64,000 bases of DNA from Acetobacterium woodii DSM 1030. Lineage in GTDB: Bacteria > Bacillota > Clostridia > Eubacteriales > Eubacteriaceae. Shown here piece by piece: positions 43,905 through 51,582 of this stretch (positions are counted from its first letter, which is position 1; each line of letters begins with the position of its first letter). The stretch lies in contig NC_016894.1 of NCBI RefSeq assembly GCF_000247605.1, forward strand, positions 3,213,732 to 3,277,731, written 5' to 3'. The notes under the pieces were generated by a model, which did no database searches, was not told the DNA's origin, and saw only the letters and a list, made by a program, of their open reading frames with translations. The position numbers and the translations under genes were made by a program.

Positions 43905-45359
43905 GTGAAAGTAAAAGAAAAAATCATTTTGGAAGCTTTTGGCGAAAATTCTTTCCCTATTCAGGATGTTGAACGAATCGAAGATGTGTGCATTCATGTT
44001 GTCAATGCCAATGGAAAAATAATCTGCTACTCCAGAGGTTGTGAAATCATCGAAAATATGAATCATGAAGACGTTATTGGCAAAAACATGTCGGATATTT
44101 ATGATTATCTTGAAAACGAATCCATGGAATCCCTTGTTTTGAAGACCGGTAAAAAAGTCCAAGATGTCCATGTTAAATATACATCTCCTTCTGGAAAGGT
44201 AGCGGATGTCATCAGTAGTACTTATCCGATTTTTTCAAAAAATAATCCCAAAATAGTCGAGGCTGCCATCTGTATCTACCGCGATATTTCTGATTATATT
44301 CACATGGCCAACACTATTAATAAACTTCAAAATGACTTGAAATCCCAGCAGTTGAAAAATAACGGAACACAATTTACATTTAAAGATATTATTGGCACTA
44401 GTGCTACTATGACGGAGTGCATTCAACATGCTGAGATTGCTGCTCAGACCACCGCTCCCATCCTGATTGCCGGCCCCACCGGTACAGGAAAAGAAGTTTT
44501 TGCCCAAAGCATCCATAATGCCAGTCCACAGGCAAACAAACTTTTTGTCGCCATTAATTGCAGTGCTATTCCTGAAAACCTCTTGGAAAGCACCCTTTTT
44601 GGCACCGTTAAAGGATCATTCACTGGAGCGATTGATTCCGTTGGGCTCTTGGAAACCGCTGAAGGTGGCACTATTTTTTTGGACGAAATTAATTCGATGA
44701 ACCTGGGACTTCAGTCAAAACTCCTGAGAGTACTGGAAACCGGCAAATATCGAAAGGTTGGTGGTCATAAAGAAATCACATCAAATATTCGATTGCTCAG
44801 TGCCCTCAATCAGGATCCGCTAAAGGCCATCGAAGACAAACGCCTGCGATCAGATTTATATTATCGCCTAGCGGTCTTCTCCATTCACTTGCCGCCGCTT
44901 AAAGACCGTAAACAAGATATTTTGGATCTGGTCCCTTCATTCCTTTCCACCGAAGGATCTGCCATGGGAAAACAGCTATTTAAGATCTCTGATGAAGCTC
45001 AGGAAATTCTTCTTAATCATGATTGGCCGGGAAATATCCGCGAATTAAAACACGCCATTACCCACGCCATTTACATTGCCCAACACTATGATACCATTCT
45101 AACCGCTGACTTACTTCCTGCCTATCTAAGAAAGAATTCTTCCGATAAAAAAATTTATGAAAAATATCTGTCTGCCAGCATAGATGACAAGAATTTAAAA
45201 AATACTCTGAATAAGATTGAGAAACAAATGATTATTGACGTTTTACAGGCTAACGATCATAACATCTCAAAAAGCTCCAGAGATCTAGGCATATCACGAC
45301 AGAATTTACAATATAAAATACGACTGCATGGCATTAAAGATTCCGATAATGACCTCTGA
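43905..45359 (+). CDS. Sigma-54-dependent activator with PAS domain
   Basis: A 484-residue enhancer-binding protein. A PAS-like sensor occupies about residues 15-130. The AAA+ domain (about 160-390) has Walker A GPTGTGKE (near 188), a sigma-54 contact loop GSFTGA (near 237, serine for the usual alanine) and Walker B IFLDEIN (near 258). A Fis-type HTH ends the protein (NISKSSRDLGISRQNLQYKIRLHG). It lies directly after the mttB genes and is the obvious candidate to activate the three sigma-54 promoters of the locus in response to substrate. Confidence 0.93.
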   Translation: MKVKEKIILEAFGENSFPIQDVERIEDVCIHVVNANGKIICYSRGCEIIENMNHEDVIGKNMSDIYDYLENESMESLVLKTGKKVQDVHVKYTSPSGKVADVISSTYPIFSKNNPKIVEAAICIYRDISDYIHMANTINKLQNDLKSQQLKNNGTQFTFKDIIGTSATMTECIQHAEIAAQTTAPILIAGPTGTGKEVFAQSIHNASPQANKLFVAINCSAIPENLLESTLFGTVKGSFTGAIDSVGLLETAEGGTIFLDEINSMNLGLQSKLLRVLETGKYRKVGGHKEITSNIRLLSALNQDPLKAIEDKRLRSDLYYRLAVFSIHLPPLKDRKQDILDLVPSFLSTEGSAMGKQLFKISDEAQEILLNHDWPGNIRELKHAITHAIYIAQHYDTILTADLLPAYLRKNSSDKKIYEKYLSASIDDKNLKNTLNKIEKQMIIDVLQANDHNISKSSRDLGISRQNLQYKIRLHGIKDSDNDL

Positions 45360-45398
45360 AAAAAGGTTTTCATCCGAAATTCGATGGAAACCTTTTTT
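45360..45398. terminator. Bidirectional terminator between activator and hydrolase genes
   Basis: AAAAGGTTTTCATC pairs with GATGGAAACCTTTT, giving T-runs in both directions between convergent genes. Confidence 0.85.
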
Positions 45399-45450
45399 GC
45401 TAATTTAATGCCAGCTATTATCATAACTTCAGTAAATTATACACTTCAAC

Positions 45451-46374
45451 TCAAGACTTTAAATTTATTCTGATAAACTGACAAACTTCTTCCAATGCCG
45501 CAGTTGCTTCTGGAAACATTGGTGCCAACAAAGGAAAACAATGAAACATCCCGTTCCAGACTTTAATCTGAACTTCACCACCAGCTTCTTTTGCCTTTTG
45601 GGCAAAACGGGTTGAATCGTCTCGCAACGTTTCATTATTACCAACCTGAATAATCATTGGTGGTAAACCGGTTAAATCGCCAAACAAAGGTGAGGTATAG
45701 GGATGTTGGGGATCACCATTACCGATATAATAGCCAAGATAAGTTTCGGTTGATCCTTTAGGTGTACAGGGATCTGCCTTGACTCTCGTTTTATGGGATT
45801 CTCCTGATATCGTCATATCAGTACAGGGTGAAAATACAGCACAAACTGCCGGCAACGGGATGCCATCGTCCTTACATTTTAAAAGCGTCGCCAAAGCGAT
45901 TCCACCACCCGCCGAGTCTCCCGCAAAAATAATGTTGTTGGGCAAATAACCTTGCTTAAGCAACCAGTTGTAAATGTCTACTGAATCATAAACCGCTGCC
46001 GGTGCCGGATGCTCCGGAGCCAACCGATAATTAAAGACCAATGCCTTAATCCCCAGCCGTTTCACGAAATTACTGACAATATTTCGATGTGATATGGCAT
46101 TACCCATAATAAAGCCACCACCATGAAAATACAAGACAACCTTGTCTTGTGACGCATTTTCAAGTTCTACCCATTCAGCATACAGTTCTTCATAATCTGC
46201 CGTTATATATTTAATGCCTGCCACCGGTTTAAAAAAACGCGCCGCCGCATCGTCGCAATCCTGGCGCAATTTTACAACTGAAGTATTTTCGTCAATGACT
46301 TCCCGACGTAATTTCCCTTTAAAAAGATGACGATATTTCATCATCAAATGCATCATTTTGGCTTTGCTACTCAT
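45451..46374 (-). CDS. Alpha/beta hydrolase, hormone-sensitive-lipase-like
   Basis: A 307-residue esterase-type protein with the oxyanion motif HGGGF (84-88), nucleophile GDSAGG (serine 154) and a C-terminal GMFHCFP with the catalytic histidine. It belongs to the HSL/family IV carboxylesterases and acts in the cytoplasm on short acyl esters. It lies 38 bases after a TetR gene that probably controls it. Whether it processes an acyl or ester precursor for the nearby methyltransferase pathway cannot be decided. Confidence 0.87.
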   Translation of the reverse strand: MSSKAKMMHLMMKYRHLFKGKLRREVIDENTSVVKLRQDCDDAAARFFKPVAGIKYITADYEELYAEWVELENASQDKVVLYFHGGGFIMGNAISHRNIVSNFVKRLGIKALVFNYRLAPEHPAPAAVYDSVDIYNWLLKQGYLPNNIIFAGDSAGGGIALATLLKCKDDGIPLPAVCAVFSPCTDMTISGESHKTRVKADPCTPKGSTETYLGYYIGNGDPQHPYTSPLFGDLTGLPPMIIQVGNNETLRDDSTRFAQKAKEAGGEVQIKVWNGMFHCFPLLAPMFPEATAALEEVCQFIRINLKS

Positions 46375-46412
46375 TTGTTATTGTTACTCCTTCTTGTTTT
46401 TCCTTTCTTATT

Positions 46413-47018
46413 TTATTTTTGCATTAAAAACATCGATGCGAGCACACGATAATCCAGTTTCAGATCGTTTTTTTTATTGGTTGAATAATATATCGCCAAG
46501 CCATTGATACTGGTCCAAAAAAGCACCGCCAACATTTTAGGATCGCCAGAAATGATTACCCCTGTCGTTTGTCCAGCTTTCATAATTTCTTCAATCACCT
46601 GATAAGGCACTTCTCTTTTCTCCTGAATAAGCTTCTGGGCCGCTAATGGAATCGCAGTGGAATTTGTCGCCTGAGCAATTAAATTGCAAGTATCTTTAAA
46701 CGTTTGACTGGTTTCGATTGTTTCCACCAGTTTAGATAAAGCAAAACAAATTTTTTCTCCCGGATCGGCTTCCATATCTCTGACCATATAAGCTGCCTCA
46801 ATTGTTTTGTCTAAAGCAGCATTAATAAGATCCACAAAAATCTCATCTTTTGAAGCATAATAATGGTATAAAAGCCCCTGAGCAATTTCAGCTTCTGTCG
46901 CAATATCCTTAATCCGGGTCGCAAATAAACCTTGTTTAACAAACTGACGCAACGCAGCGTTGCGGATTTTTGCTTTTCGTATTTCTCGAATTTTTTCATT
47001 TTGTTCTTTTGTTCGCAG
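46413..47018 (-). CDS. TetR family regulator with a probable CTG start
   Basis: The conserved part has a TetR DNA-binding domain (ATRIKDIATEAEIAQGLLYHYY) and a ligand-binding half. Starting at the TTG codon 46952 would remove the first helix. In the same frame a CTG at 47018, six bases after AAGGGGGG, gives the normal start MRTKEQNEKIREIRKAKIRN (201 residues). A stop lies just upstream, so no earlier ATG exists. The strong ribosome site lies inside a 62-base palindrome, suggesting self-control by the protein or by RNA structure. Confidence 0.75.
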   Translation of the reverse strand: MRTKEQNEKIREIRKAKIRNAALRQFVKQGLFATRIKDIATEAEIAQGLLYHYYASKDEIFVDLINAALDKTIEAAYMVRDMEADPGEKICFALSKLVETIETSQTFKDTCNLIAQATNSTAIPLAAQKLIQEKREVPYQVIEEIMKAGQTTGVIISGDPKMLAVLFWTSINGLAIYYSTNKKNDLKLDYRVLASMFLMQK

Positions 47019-47080
47019 AGAAAGCCCCCCTTAATGATATATTGAATTTTAATTCAACATATCATTAAGGGGGGCTTTCT
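47019..47080. promoter_or_regulatory. 62-base palindrome over the TetR gene ribosome site
   Basis: Two 30-base arms with one mismatch and a two-base centre, with TTGAATT/AATTCAA as the core and GAAAGCCCCCC/GGGGGGCTTTC outermost. It abuts the CTG start of the TetR gene and contains its AAGGGGGG ribosome site. It could be a TetR operator, an RBS-hiding hairpin, or both. Confidence 0.7.
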
Positions 47081-47313
47081 GTCAATAATAAAACAAATTT
47101 TTTATCGTTCAAAATAAATTTTGCGTTTCCCATTAATGCAAATGCGTATTATTTTATAAGTTTCTTAAGGAATCGATTATTTACCGTTTTATGTGGTATG
47201 ATTATAAGAGTGCATATCGAACACCCTTTATCCTCAAATATATTTAAAAAATTGAATAAATTGTTTGTCTTGTAAAGAGCTTGTTCTTGCCAACGAAAGG
47301 AGTTTTAAACTCT

Positions 47314-48390
47314 ATGAAAGAAAAAGCTTTACTCTACTGTGAAGGTCAATTTGGTGAATCCGATGGAAAAACAGCGAATGGTTTAATCCGGCGTTCTCAA
47401 AAATACCACATCACATGTGTAATAGACAGCACAAAAGCAGGCATGGATGCGGGAAAAGTTCTCCAGGGAATTGAAAATGGGATCCCGATCTATCGTGATA
47501 TCACCGCGGCCCTCGACCAATTGACCGAGGTTCCTAAATATTTTATTTACGGAATCGCTCCCAAAGATGCGATTTTATCTACTAAAGAAAGACGTATTTT
47601 TTTGCAGGCGATGTCATTGGGAATGGACATTGTCAATGGTCTTCATGAATTTATTTCTGAAGATGCCGAATTTAAACAACAAGCCAAGCGTTATCGGGTT
47701 AAACTTTTTGATATTCGAAAACCCCTTGCCAATCGTTATCTTCATCTTTTTACCGGGGACATTTTAAAAGTTAAAACCCCGACAATCGCCATCCTTGGTA
47801 CCGATTGTGCCGTCGGTAAGCGAACCACCGCAATGTTACTGATTACCGCCTTAAAAGAGCGTGGACTCCGGGCCAGCTTTATCGGCACCGGTCAAACTTC
47901 TTTGATTCAAGGTGAAAAATACGGTATTGCGCTCGATGCGATCCCCTCTGAATTTATGACCGGTGAATTGGAAAATGCAGTTGTTGAAGCCGATGTTCAC
48001 GAAAAGCCCGACGTTATTATTCTGGAAGGCCAAGGCGCTCTCAGCCATCCAGCCTTTATCAGCTCCTGTGCAATTATTCGTGGTGGAAAACCAGATGCGA
48101 TCATTGTCCAACATCCTCCCAAACGAAAACGTCGAGTCGATTTCGACTATCTTCAAATGCCAACTCTCTCCAGTGAAATTGAACTTCTCGAACAGTTCTC
48201 GCAAGCAAAAGTGATCGCAGTCACGCTTAATCATGACCAAATGACCGAAATTGAAATCAAAGACACGATCAAAACCTATGAACAAAAATACCATCTACCC
48301 ACTACCGATCCCCTGTTTTATGGTTGCAACAAGCTGGTTAAGACTATCATAAAAACCTTTCCTGAATTAAAAGAAAAAATAACACATTAA
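47314..48390 (+). CDS. DUF1611 family protein (P-loop, DgcN-like)
   Basis: A 358-residue protein of the DUF1611 family: an N-terminal Rossmann-like domain, then a P-loop NTPase-like domain with GTDCAVGKRTTA (near residue 165) and LEGQGALSHPAF. Homologues called DgcN are linked to D-glutamate breakdown by N-acetylation, with a racemase DgcA as partner. No dgcA is visible here. ATG 47314 follows AAAGGAG by 11 bases. The frame opens earlier at a TTG codon without support. The substrate is uncertain. Confidence 0.8.
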   Translation: MKEKALLYCEGQFGESDGKTANGLIRRSQKYHITCVIDSTKAGMDAGKVLQGIENGIPIYRDITAALDQLTEVPKYFIYGIAPKDAILSTKERRIFLQAMSLGMDIVNGLHEFISEDAEFKQQAKRYRVKLFDIRKPLANRYLHLFTGDILKVKTPTIAILGTDCAVGKRTTAMLLITALKERGLRASFIGTGQTSLIQGEKYGIALDAIPSEFMTGELENAVVEADVHEKPDVIILEGQGALSHPAFISSCAIIRGGKPDAIIVQHPPKRKRRVDFDYLQMPTLSSEIELLEQFSQAKVIAVTLNHDQMTEIEIKDTIKTYEQKYHLPTTDPLFYGCNKLVKTIIKTFPELKEKITH

Positions 48391-48474
48391 AAAAGCCCGG
48401 CTTTTTTTACAAGGCTTGAGCATTTAATATTATCATCCCATTATCGCAATTAAAACTGATCATACCACAATTTA

Positions 48475-48511
48475 ATCGAATTGATAATCATAAACTGATT
48501 ATCAATTCGAT
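48475..48511. repeat. Perfect 16-bp hairpin of unknown role
   Basis: ATCGAATTGATAATCA and its exact complement flank a five-base loop. There is no T-run on either strand, so it is not a typical terminator. The TGATAATCA core resembles metal-regulator boxes only loosely. Confidence 0.55.
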
Positions 48512-48520
48512 ATTACCACC

Positions 48521-48571
48521 CGCTAAATAAAAAAAAGCTATGCCGTTTTGCATAGCTTTTTTTATTTAGCG
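48521..48571. terminator. Bidirectional terminator between DUF1611 and flavoreductase genes
   Basis: A long stem (CGCTAAATAAAAAAAAGC arm, then CTATGC, six-base loop, GCATAG) with A/T runs inside gives T-runs in both directions. It includes the stop codon of the flavoreductase gene. Confidence 0.9.
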
Positions 48572-49423
48572 GGTGGCGTGATAATAAGCGTAGGTCATGG
48601 GTTCTTCTTTGCTAAAGCCATCACCATCGACAACTTTCCCAATAAACATATAATGGGTTCCCAAATCAATAGTTTGTTCCACTTCACATTCAATAAAACA
48701 TAAGGTTTCCAATAAACCAGGGCAACCTGTTTTTTCTCCGGTAACATAGCTGAGGGTTTTGAACTTATCAACGTCCCGTCCGCTTTGATAGCCAAAATGT
48801 TTGATCAGATCATGGTTATCTTTGCCCAGAATTGAAACCCCGAAGACTCCTGATTTTTTCACATATTCTGCTGTCAAGGTGCCTTTTCCCAGGCAGACAC
48901 TGGCTTTTAAGGGCGTACTGGTAATCTGAATAAACGTATTCGATACCATACCATTGAGTTTTTCATCATTCACGGATGAAATAATATATAACCCATAACT
49001 GACATTAAATAATAAGGTCTGGAGAGCATCTCTTTTTTTATCGGTTAAACCGTCATCCGCTTCTTCAACCAGAACAAATTTTTCCGGTCCTACTCCGCAA
49101 ATGGGACAGACATCCGGTGGGGTATCACCAACGTGGATATAATTACAAACGGTACAACGCCATTTTTTTTCTTTAATGACTTCCGTATCTTCAACTAAAA
49201 CAAACTTATCTGGTCCCACTCCGCAAACTGGGCATTTTTCCGGTGGGGTATCGCCCACATGTATATAATTACAAACGGTACAACGCCATTTTTTTTCTTT
49301 AATGACTTCCGTATCTTCAATTAAAACAAACTTATCTGGTCCCACTCCACAAATAGGGCATTTTTCTGGTGGGGTATTGCCTTCATGAACATAATTGCAT
49401 ACCGTGCAGCGCCATTTTTTCAT
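48566..49423 (-). CDS. Triple rubredoxin-like/flavin reductase fusion protein
   Basis: A 285-residue protein. Three tandem rubredoxin-like domains of 42 residues each (about 1-125) carry CTVCNY and CPICG or CPVCG cysteine pairs, four cysteines per domain, and units two and three are nearly identical. A flavin-reductase-like FMN-binding domain follows (about 135-285, [13 protein letters not shown] and [12 protein letters not shown]). Proteins joining rubredoxin and flavin reductase in acetogens feed electrons to oxygen- or NO-reducing flavodiiron proteins. Three rubredoxin units at the N-terminus is unusual. The ATG 49423 start is followed by KKWRCTVC. Confidence 0.9.
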   Translation of the reverse strand: MKKWRCTVCNYVHEGNTPPEKCPICGVGPDKFVLIEDTEVIKEKKWRCTVCNYIHVGDTPPEKCPVCGVGPDKFVLVEDTEVIKEKKWRCTVCNYIHVGDTPPDVCPICGVGPEKFVLVEEADDGLTDKKRDALQTLLFNVSYGLYIISSVNDEKLNGMVSNTFIQITSTPLKASVCLGKGTLTAEYVKKSGVFGVSILGKDNHDLIKHFGYQSGRDVDKFKTLSYVTGEKTGCPGLLETLCFIECEVEQTIDLGTHYMFIGKVVDGDGFSKEEPMTYAYYHATR

Positions 49424-49644
49424 TTTATTCACCACTTTCTTAGAATTACTTCTTACTTTATAATAATTATAATTTATCTGCGAATTGAAGTCAAAAGAAT
49501 AAACCCACATTTTGATACTTATTATAACCCTTTTTTACCTGGATTCCTATAAAAAATGTATTTTTTTATAAAACTAACAATTATCTTAGGTTATAATTAT
49601 TCAGTATAACCTTTAAAAATTGATAATGATAAACAGGGTGGAAT

Positions 49645-51360
49645 ATGAATAAATATCAAAAATTTCTCAAACAGAATATTGCTGTATCCGGTGGTTTTGA
49701 AAAAGCCGATTTGGTACTAAAAAACGCCAGAATTGTGAATGTCTTCGCTGAAGACATTACGATTGCTGATCTGGCTATAACCAATGGCATCATTGCCGGG
49801 ATTGGCTCTTACGAGGGGATCAAAGAAGTGGATCTCAAGGGCAACTATATCGTTCCGGGTTTTATTGATGCACACATGCATATCGAGTCTTCTATGGTCA
49901 CACCGTTCGAATTGGCCAGAGCGATCGTTCCTGCCGGCACCACCACAATTATTGCCGATCCCCATGAAATTGTTAACGTCGCCGGCTCTGTCGGACTGGA
50001 CTACATCCTAACTGCCACTGAGGATCTGCCCTTAAATGTTTATGTGATGCTGCCGTCTTCGGTCCCTGCTACCCCTTATGAAACAAATGGCGCAACAGCT
50101 TTTTTAGCTGCTGATATGTCTGCTTATCTGGATCATCCCCGCATTCTTGGTCTGGGTGAAGTGATGTGTTTTCCTGATGTTATCCGCGGTGACATGGTAA
50201 TTCTTGACAAGCTGGCCCTTTGTCGGCACAAAAACTGCGATGGCCACGCGCCGGCACTTTCAGGAAAAGCCCTTCAAGCCTATGCCTGCGCCGGTATTAA
50301 CAGTGAACACGAATCCACTTACTTTGAAGAAGCACTGGAAAAATTACGGGCCGGATTTTATATTCTGATTCGTGAAGGCTCTGCGGCCAAAAACCTGACT
50401 GCTCTGGTCGCAGGTTTGCTAAACCATCAGCCCCCACTGGATCGCTTTCTTTTTTGCACCGATGACAAACACCTGGACGATATTCATCGCGAGGGACATA
50501 TCTGTTTTAATATCCGACGCGCAATCGAACTCGGAGTCGCTCCGATCAAAGCCATCAAAATGGCCACCATTAACACGGCTCAAGCTTACAATCTAAAACG
50601 ACTGGGGGCCATCGCACCGGGTTATAAAGCGGATCTGGTTGTTCTCTCCGATCTGGAAACCATCAATATCAAACAAGTTTATAAAGATGGCCAGCTGGTC
50701 GGCCCGCCTCTTTGGGATCAACACATTGATCGGGAGATTGATTCCCGACTCCTTAATTCGGTTCATCTTCCGGTACTCTTACCAGAAAATTTGCAACTGC
50801 CGCTTAACGAAAAGGATCATGTCATTGAAATTATCGCAAATCAGATTGAAACCCGCCATCTGTTTGAAGCTTTACCCGGTGAAAAAGGTTTTTTTAGCCC
50901 TAATGCAAGTTACAATAAACTTTGTGTGATTGAGCGGCATCATTTAAGCGGCAATATCGGGGTGGCGGCCATCAAGGGTTTTGGTCTCCAAAACGGTGCC
51001 ATTGCTACCACGGTTGCCCATGATTCCCACAATATTATTGCCGTTGGCGATAATGATAAAGACATTATTATCGCCGTCAATCGACTCTTTGAAATTGGCG
51101 GTGGTTATGTCGTGGTTGGCAATCATCAAATAATTGGTTCTCTTCCCTTAACCCTGGCTGGTCTGATCAGCCTTGAGACCGGCGTTGTGGTTCAGGAAAA
51201 AGTAACTTCACTAATCACCGCGGCCCATAAATTAGGTGTTTTACCGGGGGTTGACCCTTTTCTCACATTATCTTTTATGGCCTTGCCGGTGATCCCAGCC
51301 CTTAGGCTGACCGACATGGGACTGTTTGATGTGACCAAATTCCAATTACTTAAAGACTAA
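49645..51360 (+). CDS. ade: Adenine deaminase
   Basis: A 571-residue amidohydrolase of the bacterial adenine deaminase type. It has the metal motif DAHMHIESS, then GTTTIIADPHEIVNV, DGHAPAL and DDKHLDDI, and the C-terminal domain with AHDSHNIIAVG. It converts adenine to hypoxanthine and ammonia with metal ions in the cytoplasm. ATG 49645 follows AGGGTGG. No purine riboswitch was recognised upstream. The gene stands alone and ends next to a family B element. Confidence 0.95.
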   Translation: MNKYQKFLKQNIAVSGGFEKADLVLKNARIVNVFAEDITIADLAITNGIIAGIGSYEGIKEVDLKGNYIVPGFIDAHMHIESSMVTPFELARAIVPAGTTTIIADPHEIVNVAGSVGLDYILTATEDLPLNVYVMLPSSVPATPYETNGATAFLAADMSAYLDHPRILGLGEVMCFPDVIRGDMVILDKLALCRHKNCDGHAPALSGKALQAYACAGINSEHESTYFEEALEKLRAGFYILIREGSAAKNLTALVAGLLNHQPPLDRFLFCTDDKHLDDIHREGHICFNIRRAIELGVAPIKAIKMATINTAQAYNLKRLGAIAPGYKADLVVLSDLETINIKQVYKDGQLVGPPLWDQHIDREIDSRLLNSVHLPVLLPENLQLPLNEKDHVIEIIANQIETRHLFEALPGEKGFFSPNASYNKLCVIERHHLSGNIGVAAIKGFGLQNGAIATTVAHDSHNIIAVGDNDKDIIIAVNRLFEIGGGYVVVGNHQIIGSLPLTLAGLISLETGVVVQEKVTSLITAAHKLGVLPGVDPFLTLSFMALPVIPALRLTDMGLFDVTKFQLLKD

Positions 51361-51374
51361 TATCGCAATCTAAA

Positions 51375-51582
51375 AAAGACAGTTACGCCTGTCTTTCAAA
51401 CTGTAAAAATAACCTGCCATACCAATAATGACCTAAGGGACAACCTCTTATTAATCAGGTTGTTTGCATCTGAGCGGACACGGCTTTAGCCTGTCCGATT
51501 CTGCAGCAAACAAACGATTAATAAGGGGTTGCCCCTGTCAGTACGGGTCTGTTATCAACCGCAAAGACCGTTCCCTGTCTTT
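51375..51582. repeat. Family B-related element, copy 3, with duplicated hairpins
   Basis: Ends resemble family B (CAAACTGTAAAAATAACCTG on the left, GTACGGGTCTGTTATCAACC on the right) but the core differs. The core is a long stem in which CTTATTAATC and TTGTTTGC pair with GCAAACAA and GATTAATAAG, around an inner hairpin GGACACGGC/GCCTGTCC. Boundary hairpins AAAGACAG/CTGTCTTT (51375-51396) and AAAGAC/GTCTTT (51563-51582) are again near copies of each other. They probably terminate ade and metH. Confidence 0.7.
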
